Shown: positions 35,205 through 47,131 of the stretch, piece by piece
Numbering within the stretch: position 1 is the stretch's first letter
Layout: the number at the start of each line of letters is the position of its first letter
From: Celoporthe dispersa
Lineage: Eukaryota; Ascomycota; Sordariomycetes; Diaporthales; Cryphonectriaceae
Direction: 5' to 3'
Length of the DNA stretch: 64,000 bases
Assembly: GCA_016584495.1 (NCBI GenBank)
Contig: WAID01000007.1
Coordinates: forward strand, 1,970,001-2,034,000
Made by a program: the position numbers and the translations under genes
The notes under the pieces: model-generated
What the model was told of the DNA's origin: nothing
Seen by the model: the letters and a program-made list of their open reading frames with translations, nothing else
The model's database searches: none

Positions 35205-37079
35205 ATGGCGAAGAACAAGTAGGTTTTCTGGGCTGCAAAGCAAGGGTATCATGGTCTCTAATCAGCTTTCAGGAGCTCCGCGCTGTCTGCTTCCTCCAAG
35301 AAGATAGACCCGACCCTCGACGCTCTCTTCTCAGCAAGCGTAAGCCTATCCGTCAGATTCAGATTCCCGAATAGAGCACAGACTTATAAACGTGATAGTC
35401 CGGGCCCGTCAAGGCACCTACAAAGACTCGATACGCTGCACTGATCACTCCGAAGCCGAGGCTTGAGCCAGAGAGCGAGGGCGAAGAGGAAGAAGAGGAG
35501 GAAGAAGAGGATGGCAGTGACGACGAGGGCACCTCAGACGTTGACGATGAGTCTGAGGGTGCCGAGGAAGATGAGGGCTCTGAGGGCGAAGAAGATGCCG
35601 AGCTGAGCGAACAAAGCGATTCCGCAGACAGCGAAGCCGACGAGCGCGACGCTGCCGCGCAACTATTCGCCGAGGCCCAGGAGCACGAGCGCAAGCAGAA
35701 GCGCAAGAGGAAGCAGGACGAGTTTCACGACCTGGAGAGCAAGTACTTCCAAAAGTTGGCCGACGAGGAACCGCCTGTCAACAAGCGACGGAAACTACCC
35801 GAGAGCGACAATTCAGAGGAGGCTGAGGGCACATCGAAGGCGAAGGATGGTGAGGAGGACTCAGATGGTGATATCCCCATGCACGAATCTCTCAAGCAGA
35901 CTAAGAAGCCCGATGAGGTCGAGAAAGCCTCGCGCACTGTCTTCCTATCCAACGTCTCCGTCGAAGCCATCAACTCGAAGAAGGCCAGGAAGACACTACT
36001 GGCGCATCTCTCCTCCGTGCTGGACAAGGAAGCCTCGCCGCCGCAGACCATCGAGTCCCACCGGTTCCGGTCCGTGGCTTTCTCCACAGCTGCAATGCCC
36101 AAGCGCGCCGCCTTCATCACCAAGGCCACGATGGAGGCAACGACACAGTCAGCCAACGCGTACGTGGTGTACAGCAGCGTGGCCGCCGCCCGTGCGGCAT
36201 GCTCGAAGCTAAATGGCACGGTCGTGCTGGACCGGCATCTACGAGTCGACAGTGTGGCTCACCCAGCCGAGGTTGACCACCGGCGCTGTGTGTTCGTCGG
36301 CAACCTGGGCTTCGTGGATGACGAGACGGTGCTCAACGTGAAGCTGGGTGAGGACGGCAAGGAGAAGACCGAGAAGCGCAAGCGCACCAAGGTGCCAATG
36401 GACGTCGAGGAGGGTCTGTGGCGGAGCTTCGGTCAGCATGCTGGAAAGGTCGAGAGCGTGCGAGTAGTACGTGACCAGGTGACGAGGGTCGGCAAGGGTA
36501 TTGCCTACGTGCAATTCTACGTGAGTGACGGTCGGCACAGGAGGTAAATAAGTAAATTCTAAGTGCTGACGCGATACTTAGGATGGCAATTCCGTCGAAT
36601 CAGCTCTCCTCCTCAACGGGAAGAAGTTTCCTCCCATGCTGCCTCGCGAGCTGCGCGTGAGCCGCTGCAAAGCCCCTCACAAGACAGCCAGGGCGATGGA
36701 GAAGAAGACGGCTGAGAGGATCAGTGCGCTCAAGACAAGTGGCAAGGCTAGTAAGAAGGGCACCGGATACGTGCGCAAGATCACAGCTGAAGAGCAGACC
36801 ATGGCGGGCCGGGCTGGGAAGCTGCTTGGTCACTCTGCAGCCGCCAAGGCCAGGATCACCAAGTCTCAGGCAAGAACAGGCAGCTGGAGAGAGAGGGGCG
36901 AGAAGCGATCTGAACGACCTAGTAAGGATAAGAAGGAGGCTTCCGTCGCGCTGAAGACACCTGAGGCCATCATCTTCGAGGGTCGCCGTGCGAGTTCCAA
37001 GGATGGCAAGCCCAGGGATCTGAAGATGAAGGGCAGCAAAAAGAAGTTTGGTGCCAAGCCGAAGAAGTCTGGAAGGTGA
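35205..37079 (+). CDS. NOP12: Nucleolar RNA-binding protein Nop12 (pre-60S ribosome biogenesis)
   Basis: Acts in pre-25S rRNA processing. Exons 35205-35218, 35273-35339, 35399-36520 and 36582-37079 total 1701 nt (566 residues), in frame throughout. The N-terminus SSKKIDPTLDALFSAS is typical of Nop12, followed by a very acidic stretch (runs of E/D, about residues 50-110) and a basic KRKRKQDEF segment. RRM1 begins RTVFLSNVSVEAIN (about residue 206) and RRM2 begins RRCVFVGNLGFVDDETV (about residue 325), with RNP1-like GIAYVQFY completed across the last intron to DGNSVESALLLNGKKF. The C-terminus is lysine-rich (KMKGSKKKFGAKPKKSGR), as expected for a nucleolar protein. A short 14-nt first exon is notable. 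Confidence 0.93.
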
Positions 37080-37344
37080 AAAGGAACTAAACGGTGGAGG
37101 GGCTATTGGTAGCTAGCTACGCAGCAGTCCAATAGTGCACATATCCTCTGAACTTCGCAGTCATTTCGCCATGATGTGTCGTATTGGTAACGTATCATGA
37201 ATCAAGCCGACGTTATAAATTCCACCCCTCAGCCCTTGCGTAGACCAATCACGTTTGAGCAGTGCTACCTGGAATCTCTCCCCAACTTCCATCTGCCTAT
37301 TCCCTCCCCCCCCTTAATATGCAGCGCCCGGCTCGTCAGCCAGC

Positions 37345-38729
37345 TCAGACCTCCTTGGCGGCCTGGAGCTCGTACTCCAGCCAAGTCTTCTCGTGTGCCA
37401 GGAGCTCGACATCCTCCTCGGCGGTGTAGAAGAGCACGCACTCCCCGTAAGTACGCTCGGCCTGCCTGAGATAGTGGAGGCGGGTCTCGCGGCGACACTC
37501 GATCTCCCTGCCTAGGGCGCAGGTCTCCTCATCCTCGGAGCTGGCGGTGACCGCATCGGAGCTGCAGGGCTCGGTCTCCCATCCGGAATCGCCGTCGTCC
37601 TCCTTCAGCACCTGCTTGCGCCAGGTGTTCTTCGGAGAGCTAAGCAGGCCGGCGTCGTCCTTGGTGGGCGTGGAGCTGCGCGAGCGGGCGAGAGGGACGT
37701 ACGAGGAGGGGCCACTGCTGCTGCCGCCGTCGGTAGAGGGCTTGGGAATAAAGTTGGTGCTGAAGGCGATGTAGGACTTGAGCTTGTAGATGAGGGGGGA
37801 GGTCGGGGGTGTTGAGGAAGGCGCGTAGGGTAACGCTGTTGTCACCCTTCTCGTCACCATTCAAGGCCTGGAGCCGGACTTTATCAGTTTACATGCGACC
37901 ACACCATCAGAAAACTCGCGAGGATGGTAAGACGAGCAAGACTCACGTCGAGGAATCTGCCGCACCAGGTGTTCCGCTCGTTCATGATCTTGGGCTTGCC
38001 CGCCTTCACCCTGGCCATAGCCAGAGCCAGATTCTTGCCTAGCGAAGGCCCCTCGGTCTCAGGAGTCTGCTGCGAGAACTGGACCTCGTTCGAGAACGCG
38101 TTCCAGCCATCAGAGGCCCAGAGATACTGGAACTCAGGAGCCTCTGGATCAGGCACGAACTTGCCCTGGCGAGCGCGAGCGACAGGGTTGTTATTGTTGT
38201 CGTTCGTCTCATCCATCTTGGATGATCGCAATACCGTAACTTTCTTGGCGATGATGGTAGGTTGATGATTGTTGGTGTTGTTGGAGGGAGGCAGTGTGGT
38301 GGTGGTGTTGGCTTTTTCTTGCTCGTCTGAGATGTCCTCCTTGGTAGCTGGCCTCTGTCGATGATAGTCGGCTGATAGCTCGCATGGAGGTGCCTCATCC
38401 TCCACTGTCGCTGGTAGGACTGCAGCTCCCTGATCTGTAGTGGACTCCTGGTTGGCAGCTAGCTGAGCAGCATGGGCTTGGGTTCTCTTGTCTGCGTTTT
38501 CCTTGATAGCAAGTACTGCTGCTTTCCTCTCCTCGGACCTCTTTGCTGCTGCAGCCATAGCAGCGCCAACAGCGCGGAAATAAGCTCTGATCTCTGCAGC
38601 TGCCTCAGCGGCAAACCTCTGGATGAATCCCACGGCCATGAGCTGAGTTGCATAATGAGCAGCATCCCAAGGCATGAGGACAAACCTCTTGGTGGGCCAT
38701 GAGGGCTTCACTTTGCCAGAGGACATCAT
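37345..38729 (-). CDS. Uncharacterised fungal protein
   Basis: I do not recognise the family. Exon 1 (37947-38729) starts MMSSGKVKPSWPTKRFVLMPWD, followed by an alanine-rich helical region (FAAEAAAEIRAYFRAVGAAMAAAAKR). After a polar linker with Thr/Asn runs comes the motif VARARQGKFVPDPEAPEF and NERNTWCGRFLD at the splice junction. Exon 2 (37345-37867) continues ALNGDEKGDNSVTLRAFLNTPD, then YKLKSYIAFSTNFIPKP and an acidic, Ser-rich end with a C-terminal helix (HEKTWLEYELQAAKEV). One extra base in the G6 run at 37794-37799 must be dropped; the restored length is about 434 residues. No signal peptide or transmembrane helix was seen, so an intracellular protein is likely. The N-terminal W-P-T-K-R and C-terminal helix may help a profile search. 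Confidence 0.7.
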
Positions 38730-39070
38730 GTCAAAAGCAACAAGCTAAGCTATGTCTTGAGGCTGAAAGGATTCCAGGACACTAGCTCTGCTCTGCTAGC
38801 CAGCAAGGCAGTGAAGAGGCTGGGCATTGAAGCTGTCAAAAGGAAAGAAGAAGAAAGACAGTCTGACTTTGAGACGAAGATGTGAAAGTAGGCAGACCTA
38901 TTCCTATAAGGTCAACATGCCTTGCAGGGAAGCCACTCCACTGCACACGGCAATTGACCTGATCAGATGAAAGCCAGGTCCAACACCGATCCAGACACTT
39001 CAGTGGGGTCCCTTGTTCTTTGAGGTGAGAGAAAAGGTGTTGATCCAAGAGAAGGAGAGTGGTATCTTGC
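38730..39070. other. Intergenic region
   Basis: About 340 bases separating the uncharacterised gene from HEM25 on the same strand. No feature was seen. Confidence 0.5.
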
Positions 39071-40250
39071 CTATTTTCCATAACCCAAACTCCAGCAAAG
39101 ATGCGCCCCAGACCGTCCCCCCACCCCCAATATGATGCAGCCTGTTTTCTCTTCTCTTACAAGACATTCTCCCTTGTCTTTTGTGGGGTGCAGCGTGACC
39201 TCAGCTCTCCTCACTAGCTCCTCATACACCGTCCATGCCAGCGCTGAGCTCAGAGCCTTGCGGCCCATGCGCAAAGCCAGACCATCCAGAAACGAGCGCA
39301 CTCCCTCCTGAGTTACCATCATGTGCGCTGCGTGGAACATGTTTCGATATACACCAGGCTGCAGCTGTATCCTCGTCTTGACGGCGTCGAAAGGGTTCGA
39401 TATCGCAGAGCACGCGCCGCCGGCGATGACCCCTGAGGAAAAGTTGATGGTCGCAGCAGTCGAGACACCCATCCTGCCGGGTCCTCTCGACTCCGTATAG
39501 TGGGAGCCGTCACTGCCCCCGTACCACGCACTCAGCCTCTTCTTGCTCTGCTCGTAGAACAGCACATACAGTCCTGCGTAGGGCGCATCGCGCATGGCCG
39601 TCGCGCCGAAGCCAGAGAAGAAACCCTTCGCCCCTTCTTTTGCTAATATATCCCGTCCTGCAGCCGATATTGAGCTGTAAGAGTACAGGTTCGACTCGTA
39701 CCGCACCTTGATCACCGTCAGCGGCATCAAGATCATGCCAGCAAATGTGCGCGCCACTGCACCCGCCAGCAGGTTCCCCGTGTTGGAGAGCTTGACCAGC
39801 GAAGACGAGTGTTGATGCCCTGAACCACCAGTCTTCACACGGTCTCTAATGGTACTGAGTGTGCCACCGCCGGTCCCGGTTTCTGCCGCGAGGAAGGGGA
39901 CGCGCGAGACGTTGGTCCGGATCGCATTCAGAGACGTAAAATATATGGCACTACCGAAGCCGGTGCGCAGGGCGGATGGTGTTGCGCCTCGCCACAGCGC
40001 GGGCAGTATACGAGGGGACGTTCGAATCTCGCGAATGGCAGCGTTCAGGGAGTGGTGGCCAGATTGTTGCACACGAGTCTTGAGGAGATCGATGGGTTGA
40101 AGGAGGACGGCGGAGAGCATGCCAGACCCAAGGCCGGCTACGAAGTGGTAGGCTTTGCGCTTTTAGTCAGACCAATGTGTACGAAGTGCACATGCTTCAA
40201 TGGTGCTCACTCGATTTGGACTTGGCCTTGGGAGAGCCATCGCTGCTCAT
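39071..40250 (-). CDS. HEM25: Mitochondrial glycine transporter Hem25 (SLC25A38-type carrier)
   Basis: Inner-membrane carrier that imports glycine for the first step of haem synthesis. Exon 1 (40211-40250) gives MSSDGSPKAKSKS, and exon 2 (39071-40152) continues T-YHFVAGLGSGMLSAVLLQ. All three carrier repeats are visible: QPIDLLKTRVQ, LMPLTVIKVRYE and SNPFDAVKTRIQ (PxDxxK-type signatures; the second carries Thr in place of the acidic residue, as is common). The matching conserved phrases GFGATAMRDAPYAGLYVLFYEQSK and WRGATPSALRTGFGSAIYF are typical of SLC25A38. Length 373 residues exceeds the usual 300-340, because of a Gly/Ser-rich matrix loop (GTGGGTLSTIRDR) and a 40-residue C-terminal extension after VYEELVRRAE. 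The extension could be real or mark a late frame error. Confidence 0.9.
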
Positions 40251-40824
40251 CGCGTAGTGCTCCGGCGAGCCGCAGTACGCTTTAGATTTCGAGGTTCCAG
40301 GAATGCGAAGTGTTTATCATCCAGCATCTCTTTCCGGTTACCGTCACGTTACACCTATCGACGGTCAATCGAGCTGACTCAAGTCGCGAAATGAACCATT
40401 GCGCCGTGGCGTAGGCGTAAGAAGGAGGATGTCGTTGCTGTCGTCTTTGTTGTTGTTGTTGTTGTTGTGAGGATGAGGGACAAGAGCTCAAGTTCAGTGG
40501 TGACGGCATACTTTTCTAGGTTTTTGGGGAACCGGAGCGGCGGCCGATCCGGCGGAATGCGTCAGAGTCCGGGAACTGCCGTGTATCCACAGTCTGTGCC
40601 AGCCCCGTGCCTGGGAAGTCGTCCCGATCTTACATACCAAGGCGCTCGTCAGTGGGAGACCCATATTCTTAATCTCTCGGCAAAGACAATTAGATTTGTA
40701 ATACTTCGCCGTAGTCCCGTGCGCAAAAGCTGTATTCTGTGTTTCCAGGGGCATCGGCTCACCCTTAGTCGTGAGTGGTGTCCTCCGGGACTTCCGGCTC
40801 CAGCCCTCGCGAGCCGCGGGATAT
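40251..40824. other. Intergenic region, HEM25 promoter and COG8 3' flank
   Basis: About 570 bases, containing a (TTG)n repeat near 40447-40468. No gene was recognised. Confidence 0.5.
40447..40468 (+). repeat. (TTG)n microsatellite upstream of HEM25
   Basis: About seven TTG units, roughly 200 bases upstream of the HEM25 start codon. Confidence 0.85.
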
Positions 40825-42135
40825 CTATTTTGTTGTCTTCTCTCTGGAATCTCCGACAATGGACTCCAATCGTCCAGCTAACTGTCGATGTCGCCTCACG
40901 ACCTCTACCCACTCCTCCTCTGCCTCACTTCCAAGGTCCAGGCCTGCCAAGAACAAGCCGAAGTCACCTCCCAGCCGGCCCAGGCTGCCAGCACAATACA
41001 GAACCTGCGTCAACAGACTGTCCCTTGACGCCTGGTCCTTGACTGTCGGTAGGTATAACCGCAGCGTCTCGAGTAGCATGTCGACAAGGTACAATGGAAA
41101 AGTTGACAGAGACGATGGCAGCGGCTCGAGGGGGTCTCTTTTCCGCTCACCGGAGCTGGTGCATCGGTGGCCGCTGGGAAGATACTCCTGTACATAGAAA
41201 CAATTGCGAAACTCTGCTCGCGGAATATCTCAATGTACCGCTTCAGGTATCTCTCGGTCTGCTGGCCTCCCTGACCAGGCGTTCCCACTGCCGATCGACT
41301 TTTGTCTTGTCTTCTCCTGGTCCGCGAGTTCCTTCAGTGGGTCCAGCGCATCGAGCATGTTCAAGAGCGTCGCAAGGCGACACACTAGGAACACAGCCCC
41401 CAGGACCCTGTCCTGCGAGCCATGGCTCTTGTCTTGCGATCCGGCCGTCTCAAGGTCAGGCAGCACCCTCCGTAGCCAACTGATCGTCCTCAACGAGGCG
41501 GCTAGCTTCAGCCCCGGTGCTTTCAATGAGAGTACCAGATTCGCCGCCATCGTCTTCATTGCCTCGTCTGCCTGCGCCGATATGGATGCGATCAGCGGCG
41601 AGTTCGGGTAGAGAGAGTGCAGTCTCCGTATGTGACCATTGAGATCTAATGCCGAGGAGTAGTTCGGTGGTGACGCTGAGATGGCCGAGTTCAGCAGGGT
41701 GGGTAGCTCTAGCACATCCACAAGACGCTCGACGTTCCTCGACAGCAGGAGGGCCCGTTTCCTCCGCGCCAGTACATCGTTCTCGCTGGCCTTGTTGTAT
41801 GTGCTCGAGAATTTCACGGCCTCGTTGTCCAGCCTCGGTATGGCATGCCGCAGCTCTGCCGTGCTGCTGGCCAGTGCTGGAAGGGCAGTCTGTAGCGAGG
41901 CATGATGAGACGCGGATTCGATGATGGGCTTGTACGACCTCTTGGATAAGGACTGGAGAGAGATGAGGAGGGTATGAGAGGATTGAGAGATTGACTGGGG
42001 CTCAGTCCTGTCTAGAGATGACAGAGGCTGGGCGGCCAGGTGCTTCAGGTAGTCCAGAGAGGTCTGATCTTCGGGTGTCTTGGGGAGGTCGGCACCAGGC
42101 TGTGATGCCAGAAGGTCGTATAAAAGGTCGGCCAT
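40825..42135 (-). CDS. COG8: Conserved oligomeric Golgi complex subunit 8
   Basis: Tethering-complex subunit for retrograde vesicles at the Golgi. It starts at 42135 with MADLLYDLLASQPGADLPKTP and continues with the Cog8/Dor1 region (SSHTLLISLQSLSKRSYKPI; NVERLVDVLELPTLLNSAI; LNMLDALDPLKELADQEKTR). The C-terminal part includes QQTERYLKRYIEIFREQSFA, IVSMYRSIFP and MLLETLRLYLPTVKDQASRD. Two compensating one-base errors split the gene: an extra base in the C3 run at 41269-41271 and a missing base in the G5 run at 41130-41134. Corrected, it is a single exon of about 436 residues ending at a TAG at 40825-40827. No introns are needed. Confidence 0.9.
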
Positions 42136-43483
42136 ATCCCTCAGTCGACGGACGGCCCTAAACCGTTCTCGCCTTGACCCTGCTGCTTGGGAGTAAAGTG
42201 ACGAAGATTTGGTGTGACCGTCGGATTGTCCGTGGTGGTGGATCGCGAAGAAAAGCGCCCCTGGCCCTGGCAGCCACCGTGAGAAGGCTTCCAGGTTCCC
42301 ACAACAAGGACAGCAGCCAAAGTTGCAGCATTGAATACGGCGCCTGACTCGGAGGCGTCGCCAGCAAGTATGTGCCAGAACGAGCTCGTGATAGTGTGTC
42401 AGTTGCCAAGCTCCTATGGACGGTGAACACCCTGGTCATTCGGGGGAGACGCACGGGCCATGACGGTCAGGGGGGATCGATCAATGCTGTACTTGGGTGT
42501 TGTACTACCCGGTACGTAGTTGTAGCAGGGGGGAAAGAGCCCCGCAGAAATGGGGGACATAGGAGTAACCCAAGAGGGGCAGACCTCCAGTTCTACGCCC
42601 TCTCTTGTACGCCTTGTACTGATAGCACTGCCATTTCTCATCAGCAAGCTCAGACTATCTGATGCCCGCAACTCCTCAGCCACCGCGCTGTCGTGATATT
42701 AGACCACATACAACTTATTCATATGATCAAGTTCTAGTCTCAAGAACCTCCTACGACGGTGCATTTCAGCCTCCAAGCCCACCACATCCCAGAGGGGGCC
42801 GTCCAGCTGTCCCGGCCTGTCAGCTGGCTTGGGTTGGCCGGGTGAGAGACCTGGCGTGGAATTTATGCCCTGTCAGCCAAGAGCTGTACCTACGTGGGCT
42901 GACAGGTATTGCGCAAGTACCCGCCGGTTTTCCCAACAATTCAAGGGTCCATGTGGTTGTCTCTCCTTGGAACAATTCAAGCACTGCTCTTTCTACCACA
43001 CAAAGTACTTTTGTCCCGAGTTTGCGAGCGTCACACGACGTCAACGTGCCTGAGAACCGGAAGCTTTGCTCGTAGGGGGTCTTCACTTGCTCCTGGCACG
43101 CTGCACTGCACCTTCAGCTGAGCAGCGCACGCCTGGTGATCGAGGCACGCTGGACCCTCGCCAGGAAACCGCGTGCAGATCCCAACAAGAATTCTGGAGT
43201 GCCCTGCCTGCACACGCCCAAGCAGTGCAGCTTGATCTGGTGGCTGTCGGCCTACCTGCCTAGGCTATCGACTGCCTCGGAGGCTCCAACTTGCGGGGTT
43301 CGCCTCATGTGGGTTTTCCTTGGCTCTGATTAAAGGTCGGTCAGGTTCTTATATATATAGAGGCATGCCTAGTTCTGCCTTTCCCCCTGCCTCCCGCCAA
43401 CCTTTCCCTCCCGGTCAGCTCCCCTCTTGATGATCGATCCTTATTGCTGATCTGGAATCGAACTCCAAAGGCAGACCGCAGCC
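42136..43483. promoter_or_regulatory. Divergent region, COG8 / TLC-domain gene
   Basis: About 1.35 kb between divergent starts, with no supported gene. It holds the TATA box of the TLC-domain gene. Short ORFs have no domains. Confidence 0.45.
43350..43359 (+). promoter_or_regulatory. TATA box of the TLC-domain gene
   Basis: TATATATATA, about 125 bases upstream of the ATG at 43484, with a C/T-rich stretch after it. Position and sequence suit a fungal core promoter. Confidence 0.55.
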
Positions 43484-44620
43484 ATGAAGGACCCCTTCTT
43501 CATACCGCCTATACCCGCCCTCGAGGAATGGGTCCGGCCATACGCAGAAAAGTATAATATGACAGTGCTGCCGCAGCACGTACACGAAGTCATCGCCGCA
43601 GCCCTCCTCTACACGTTCATCCACCTCGTCGTCTCGCCATGGGTTTCTAACAAATATGCCCCCGAACATTACCCAAAATCGAGGGGGGAAGCGGGCCAGT
43701 TGGGACTCTCACATCGTGTCCCTCTTCCAGAGCGTCCTCATCTGCGTTGTTGCCCTCTGGGTCATGTTGACGGATAAGGAGCGTGCTTCCATGGACTGGC
43801 AGGGGCGCATTTGGGGCTACACCGGTTCGAGCGGCTTGGTCCAGTCGCTCGCGGCTGGATACTTTGTCTGGGACTTCTGCATTACCATCTGCAACTTGGA
43901 CGTCTTTGGCGTTGGCCTGCTCGCCCATGCTGTCAGCGCGCTCGCTGTCTATTCTCTTGGCTACGTGAGTTTGATCCGTGTCATATGCTGTGAAAGCTGT
44001 GCAGACCTGCTGACTGTGGTCGACAGAGACCCTTCTTGAATTACTACGCCACCGTCTTCATTCTTTACGAGTTGTCGACCCCGTTCCTTAACATCCACTG
44101 GTTCTTCGACAAGCTGGGAATGACCGGCACCAAGGCGCAGCTGTACAACGGCATCGTGCTTCTCTTCACCTTTTTCTCGGCACGTCTCGTCTGGGGTGTC
44201 GCCCAGTCGGCCATGGTGTGGTACGACATGTACCGTGCGCTGTTCACCGCACCGAACACCGAGTACATGTCCATCACACCTGCAGATGAGCAACTGGCGG
44301 GAACCGAAGACGTCATGAGATACGCAAAGGATGCCGGCCCACTGCCAGTCTGGATGGCTGTTGTATACCTAGCCAGCAACATCACCCTCAACACCTTGAA
44401 CATCTACTGGTTTGGCAAGATGATCAAGGCCGTACAAAAGAGATTCGAGCCAGGCGCGAAAGATTACAAGAAAGAGGAGAAGACCAAGGAGAAGACCAGC
44501 ATTTCAGCTGGCGCAGCCACTGCGAACGATATTGCGGAGAAGATTGACGAGCTGAGGCGACGACACACTCTTCCGGACATCGACATTGAGATTACAGACG
44601 ATCTGGCAGACATGCAATAG
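43484..44620 (+). CDS. TLC-domain multi-pass membrane protein (TMEM56/TLCD4-like)
   Basis: The TLC domain is shared with TRAM, Lag1 ceramide synthases and CLN8; the molecular function of this subgroup is not settled. Exons 43484-43964 and 44027-44620 give about 357 residues once one extra G is dropped from the G6 run at 43683-43688. Several hydrophobic helices are visible: HEVIAAALLYTFIHLVVSPW, SVLICVVALWVML, HAVSALAVYSLGY|RPFLNYYATVFI, ELSTPFLNIHWFFDKLG, GIVLLFTFFSARLVW and a last one ending TLNIYWFGKMI. The ELSTPFLNIHWF segment is the TLC landmark. The tail is charged (KKEEKTKEKT), cytosolic by prediction. A Lag1-type ceramide synthase is less likely because its di-histidine motif is not seen. 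Confidence 0.88.
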
Positions 44621-45115
44621 AGGAGGCATGGCCGATCTGACCAATTCCTAACCTCCCTCTCATCTACAGACACTGCAACAAACGCTTTGGGTAGCAAGCA
44701 GGGATTATAGACGCGAAAGCACAAGCCATACACACCGCCGGTGGCAGCCATGCAACACATTGTTTTTATGCTAGGCTTCTGAACAGCGCATGAAGGGGTT
44801 GGCCACCCCCTCGAGCATCAAGATATTCAAACGGGGTCACGTCCAAACTATCAGTGGCTTCAAGCCAGACGCACCCCCCCCCCAGAGGCGGTACTCTATC
44901 CTGTCCGAGCCAGAATAGGAGAACTCAAATTCGAAATCCTGCACTGCAGATTTCTTACCGTATCGAGCCCGTATATATGTACAACAAGAAGGCTTTTGGA
45001 AACATCGCACGCGGGCAGCGAACAACAGTGAGAGCAACCCAGGAGGAGTTAGAAGTACTGCTCCTGTAGTTCCGAATATAGACCACCAAGCCCGTCCACC
45101 ACTGATCCACCCTAT
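44621..45115. other. Convergent intergenic region
   Basis: About 495 bases between two 3' ends, with a C-run near 44872-44883. No gene was recognised. Confidence 0.5.
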
Positions 45116-45704
45116 TTACTCCTTGAGTGCTCCACCGCCCGCGTTCTCCAGAGCGCCCTCAGCTATAGGCAAGTCAGCTTGTATCAGAACAAGGTAGGGG
45201 AGGAGAGGCTTCAACTTGGACGTACCACCATCCAGGCCGCCGCCCAGGGTCGCTCCAAGACCACTGGTTTCATCAGTGGTCCCGGCACCGGCACCAGCAC
45301 CGGCACCGGCACCCCCGAGAAGGTCGGTCTGCAGATTTCCCGACATGTCAGCCAGGCGATACATACAACGCGGAGTTGTCCCCCCCCCGGGGTGTCTTCA
45401 TGAGTCCGGCATCCTCTCCAAGACCATCCACCTGACCTAGACGTCCATGTAACACCACGGTAATTATAGATATACATACCAGACCACCAGCGCCACCAGC
45501 GCCTCCAGCACCCCCGAGAAGAGCCCCAAGACCTCCAGCCGCAGCGCCGCCGGACGAGGTGGCACCGGCTGCGGACTGGGTCCCTGTGAGGCCGCCGAGC
45601 AAGTCGCCGAGTTGGCGTGTGTCGTGCTCTGTGCTAGAAGAGGAGGTGGGTGCCGCCGTGGTAAGGGTGGCGGCGGCCAGGGCGAGGATGAGTGTGAATT
45701 GCAT
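45116..45704 (-). CDS. Small secreted glycine/alanine-rich protein
   Basis: Unrecognised family. Exons 45480-45704, 45226-45328 and 45116-45162 give 375 nt and 124 residues, in phase. The start MQFTLILALAAATLTTAAP is a signal peptide. The rest is low complexity: S/T-rich just after cleavage, then LGDLLGGLTG, a GGAGGAGGAGGL block, TDLLGGAGAGAGAGAGT and GATLGGGLD, ending ENAGGGALKE. There is no cysteine in the mature part, so it is not a disulphide-rich effector; cell-wall or extracellular matrix association is a guess. Introns have GTATGT and GTACGT donors. The coding region is extremely GC-rich in Gly codons. A TATAAATA element about 180 bases upstream supports a real promoter. Confidence 0.65.
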
Positions 45705-47131
45705 TTTTTTTTCTTTTTTTCCTGGGGCACTCAATGTATTAAAAGAGACCGATGAACAGAGGAAGATATACTAGCTAGTCGGACCATATAGTAATCGAAG
45801 TGCAGATTGGGTATAAAGCTGAGGAGGACGAAGATGCAGGTGGGTGCCAGCCAAGGCACCGCGAGACCCAGCATAGGATTATGCATATTTATATGAATAA
45901 ACAGAGCCAGCTGTCCGGCCAGCCCTCTCGAGTCTATCGCCCTCCCTGCCGTCCGTCCAAAGGTCACCATCCTCGCCACTCGTACATCCTGTTGCCATGG
46001 TGCATCAACTACCGTTTCCCGTCGGGCGAGGGAGGAGAGGGCCGAGCTAACCTGTTCCAAGCCCGGGGAGGCAAAGACCAGATGGAACAACCCACGCGCG
46101 AAGAAGCGCGCTGTACAAAGGTATCTAGACTCCTCATTCGGCCGGAGGGAGAGCGGTAGGCTTGATGTTTGTGACATGTCCCATCTTTACTACCCTTTTC
46201 TTGTTTTTCATCGGATCTTTGTGTGTATGTGCGTGTGTGCGTGCGCGCGCATGAACGGGAAGCTCAAAACTCCGGCAGCCAGCCTGGGCAGAGATCGGAT
46301 TGAGCGTCCAAGAGTTGTGCTGCCAAGCTGTCAGGTAGATTGACTGACCGGTGTCAGGGAAAAGGGAGAAATATTCGTCTGAAAAAGAAAAGAAAAAAAA
46401 GATTTAAGGCTAAAAGGCCAGTAAACAAGCATATGTGCACACTGGTTGGCAGCGCTATTCAACCTCTGAAACGGGGAGTGGCCTCAGCCACCCCGCGCAC
46501 AGGCTTCAGAGGCCGGCTTGTTTCAACAGCAACCTTTGCGCAGGAAGAGAGCAAGAGGATAATAGTCGAACAGACCACTGACACTGAGGGATCGGTTGGC
46601 CTCGTGTGTCCTAGCAGCCCCCAGAACGACAAGACATAGGCTTCATCACTTGAGACCAGATCACGAGTAACCGACCACTTTGCAATACCAAACACCAGTG
46701 CTAGAACTCCAGGTTTGGTATTGAAACGGTAGCATACGACTTGAGTGGCTATGTACACCGCTGGTGCTAATGTATTAGATGCTGATTTTATGTGAGGGCT
46801 AGAATTATGACGGCTATGCCTGATCCTCTCCAGTCTTTGACAGGTGAAGAAAGTCGCTATCCAATGTGATAAATTCTTTTTTTGACAAAAAATCCACCGA
46901 CCATATCCCTCATCTTCTCACTACTAGGGTTCGACGGAGCCTGTGATGTCGATAGTAGGTCCCGCTCGTCTCAACTAATAATAGCGATATTGAGTCGTCG
47001 TAGACATCAAGACATGACGATACTTCAGACGGCCTGAACAAAATTCCCGGACAGGAGGCGAGTTCGCGAGAGAGCCCAAGTCTACCACTATTGACAAGTC
47101 TTTTTCACCCTTTAAACATGATTGGAACAGT
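45705..47131. other. Intergenic region, glycine-rich protein promoter and SLA1 3' flank
   Basis: About 1.4 kb with no supported gene. It has a GT/GC-rich alternating run near 46215-46250 and A-runs near 46385-46400. Confidence 0.45.
45886..45893 (-). promoter_or_regulatory. TATA-like element of the glycine-rich protein gene
   Basis: TATAAATA on the - strand, about 180 bases upstream of the start codon. Confidence 0.45.

Noticed and set aside
40825..44620. A shared pathway for HEM25, COG8 and the TLC protein
   Set aside because: Adjacent but functionally unrelated; ordinary genome order explains it.
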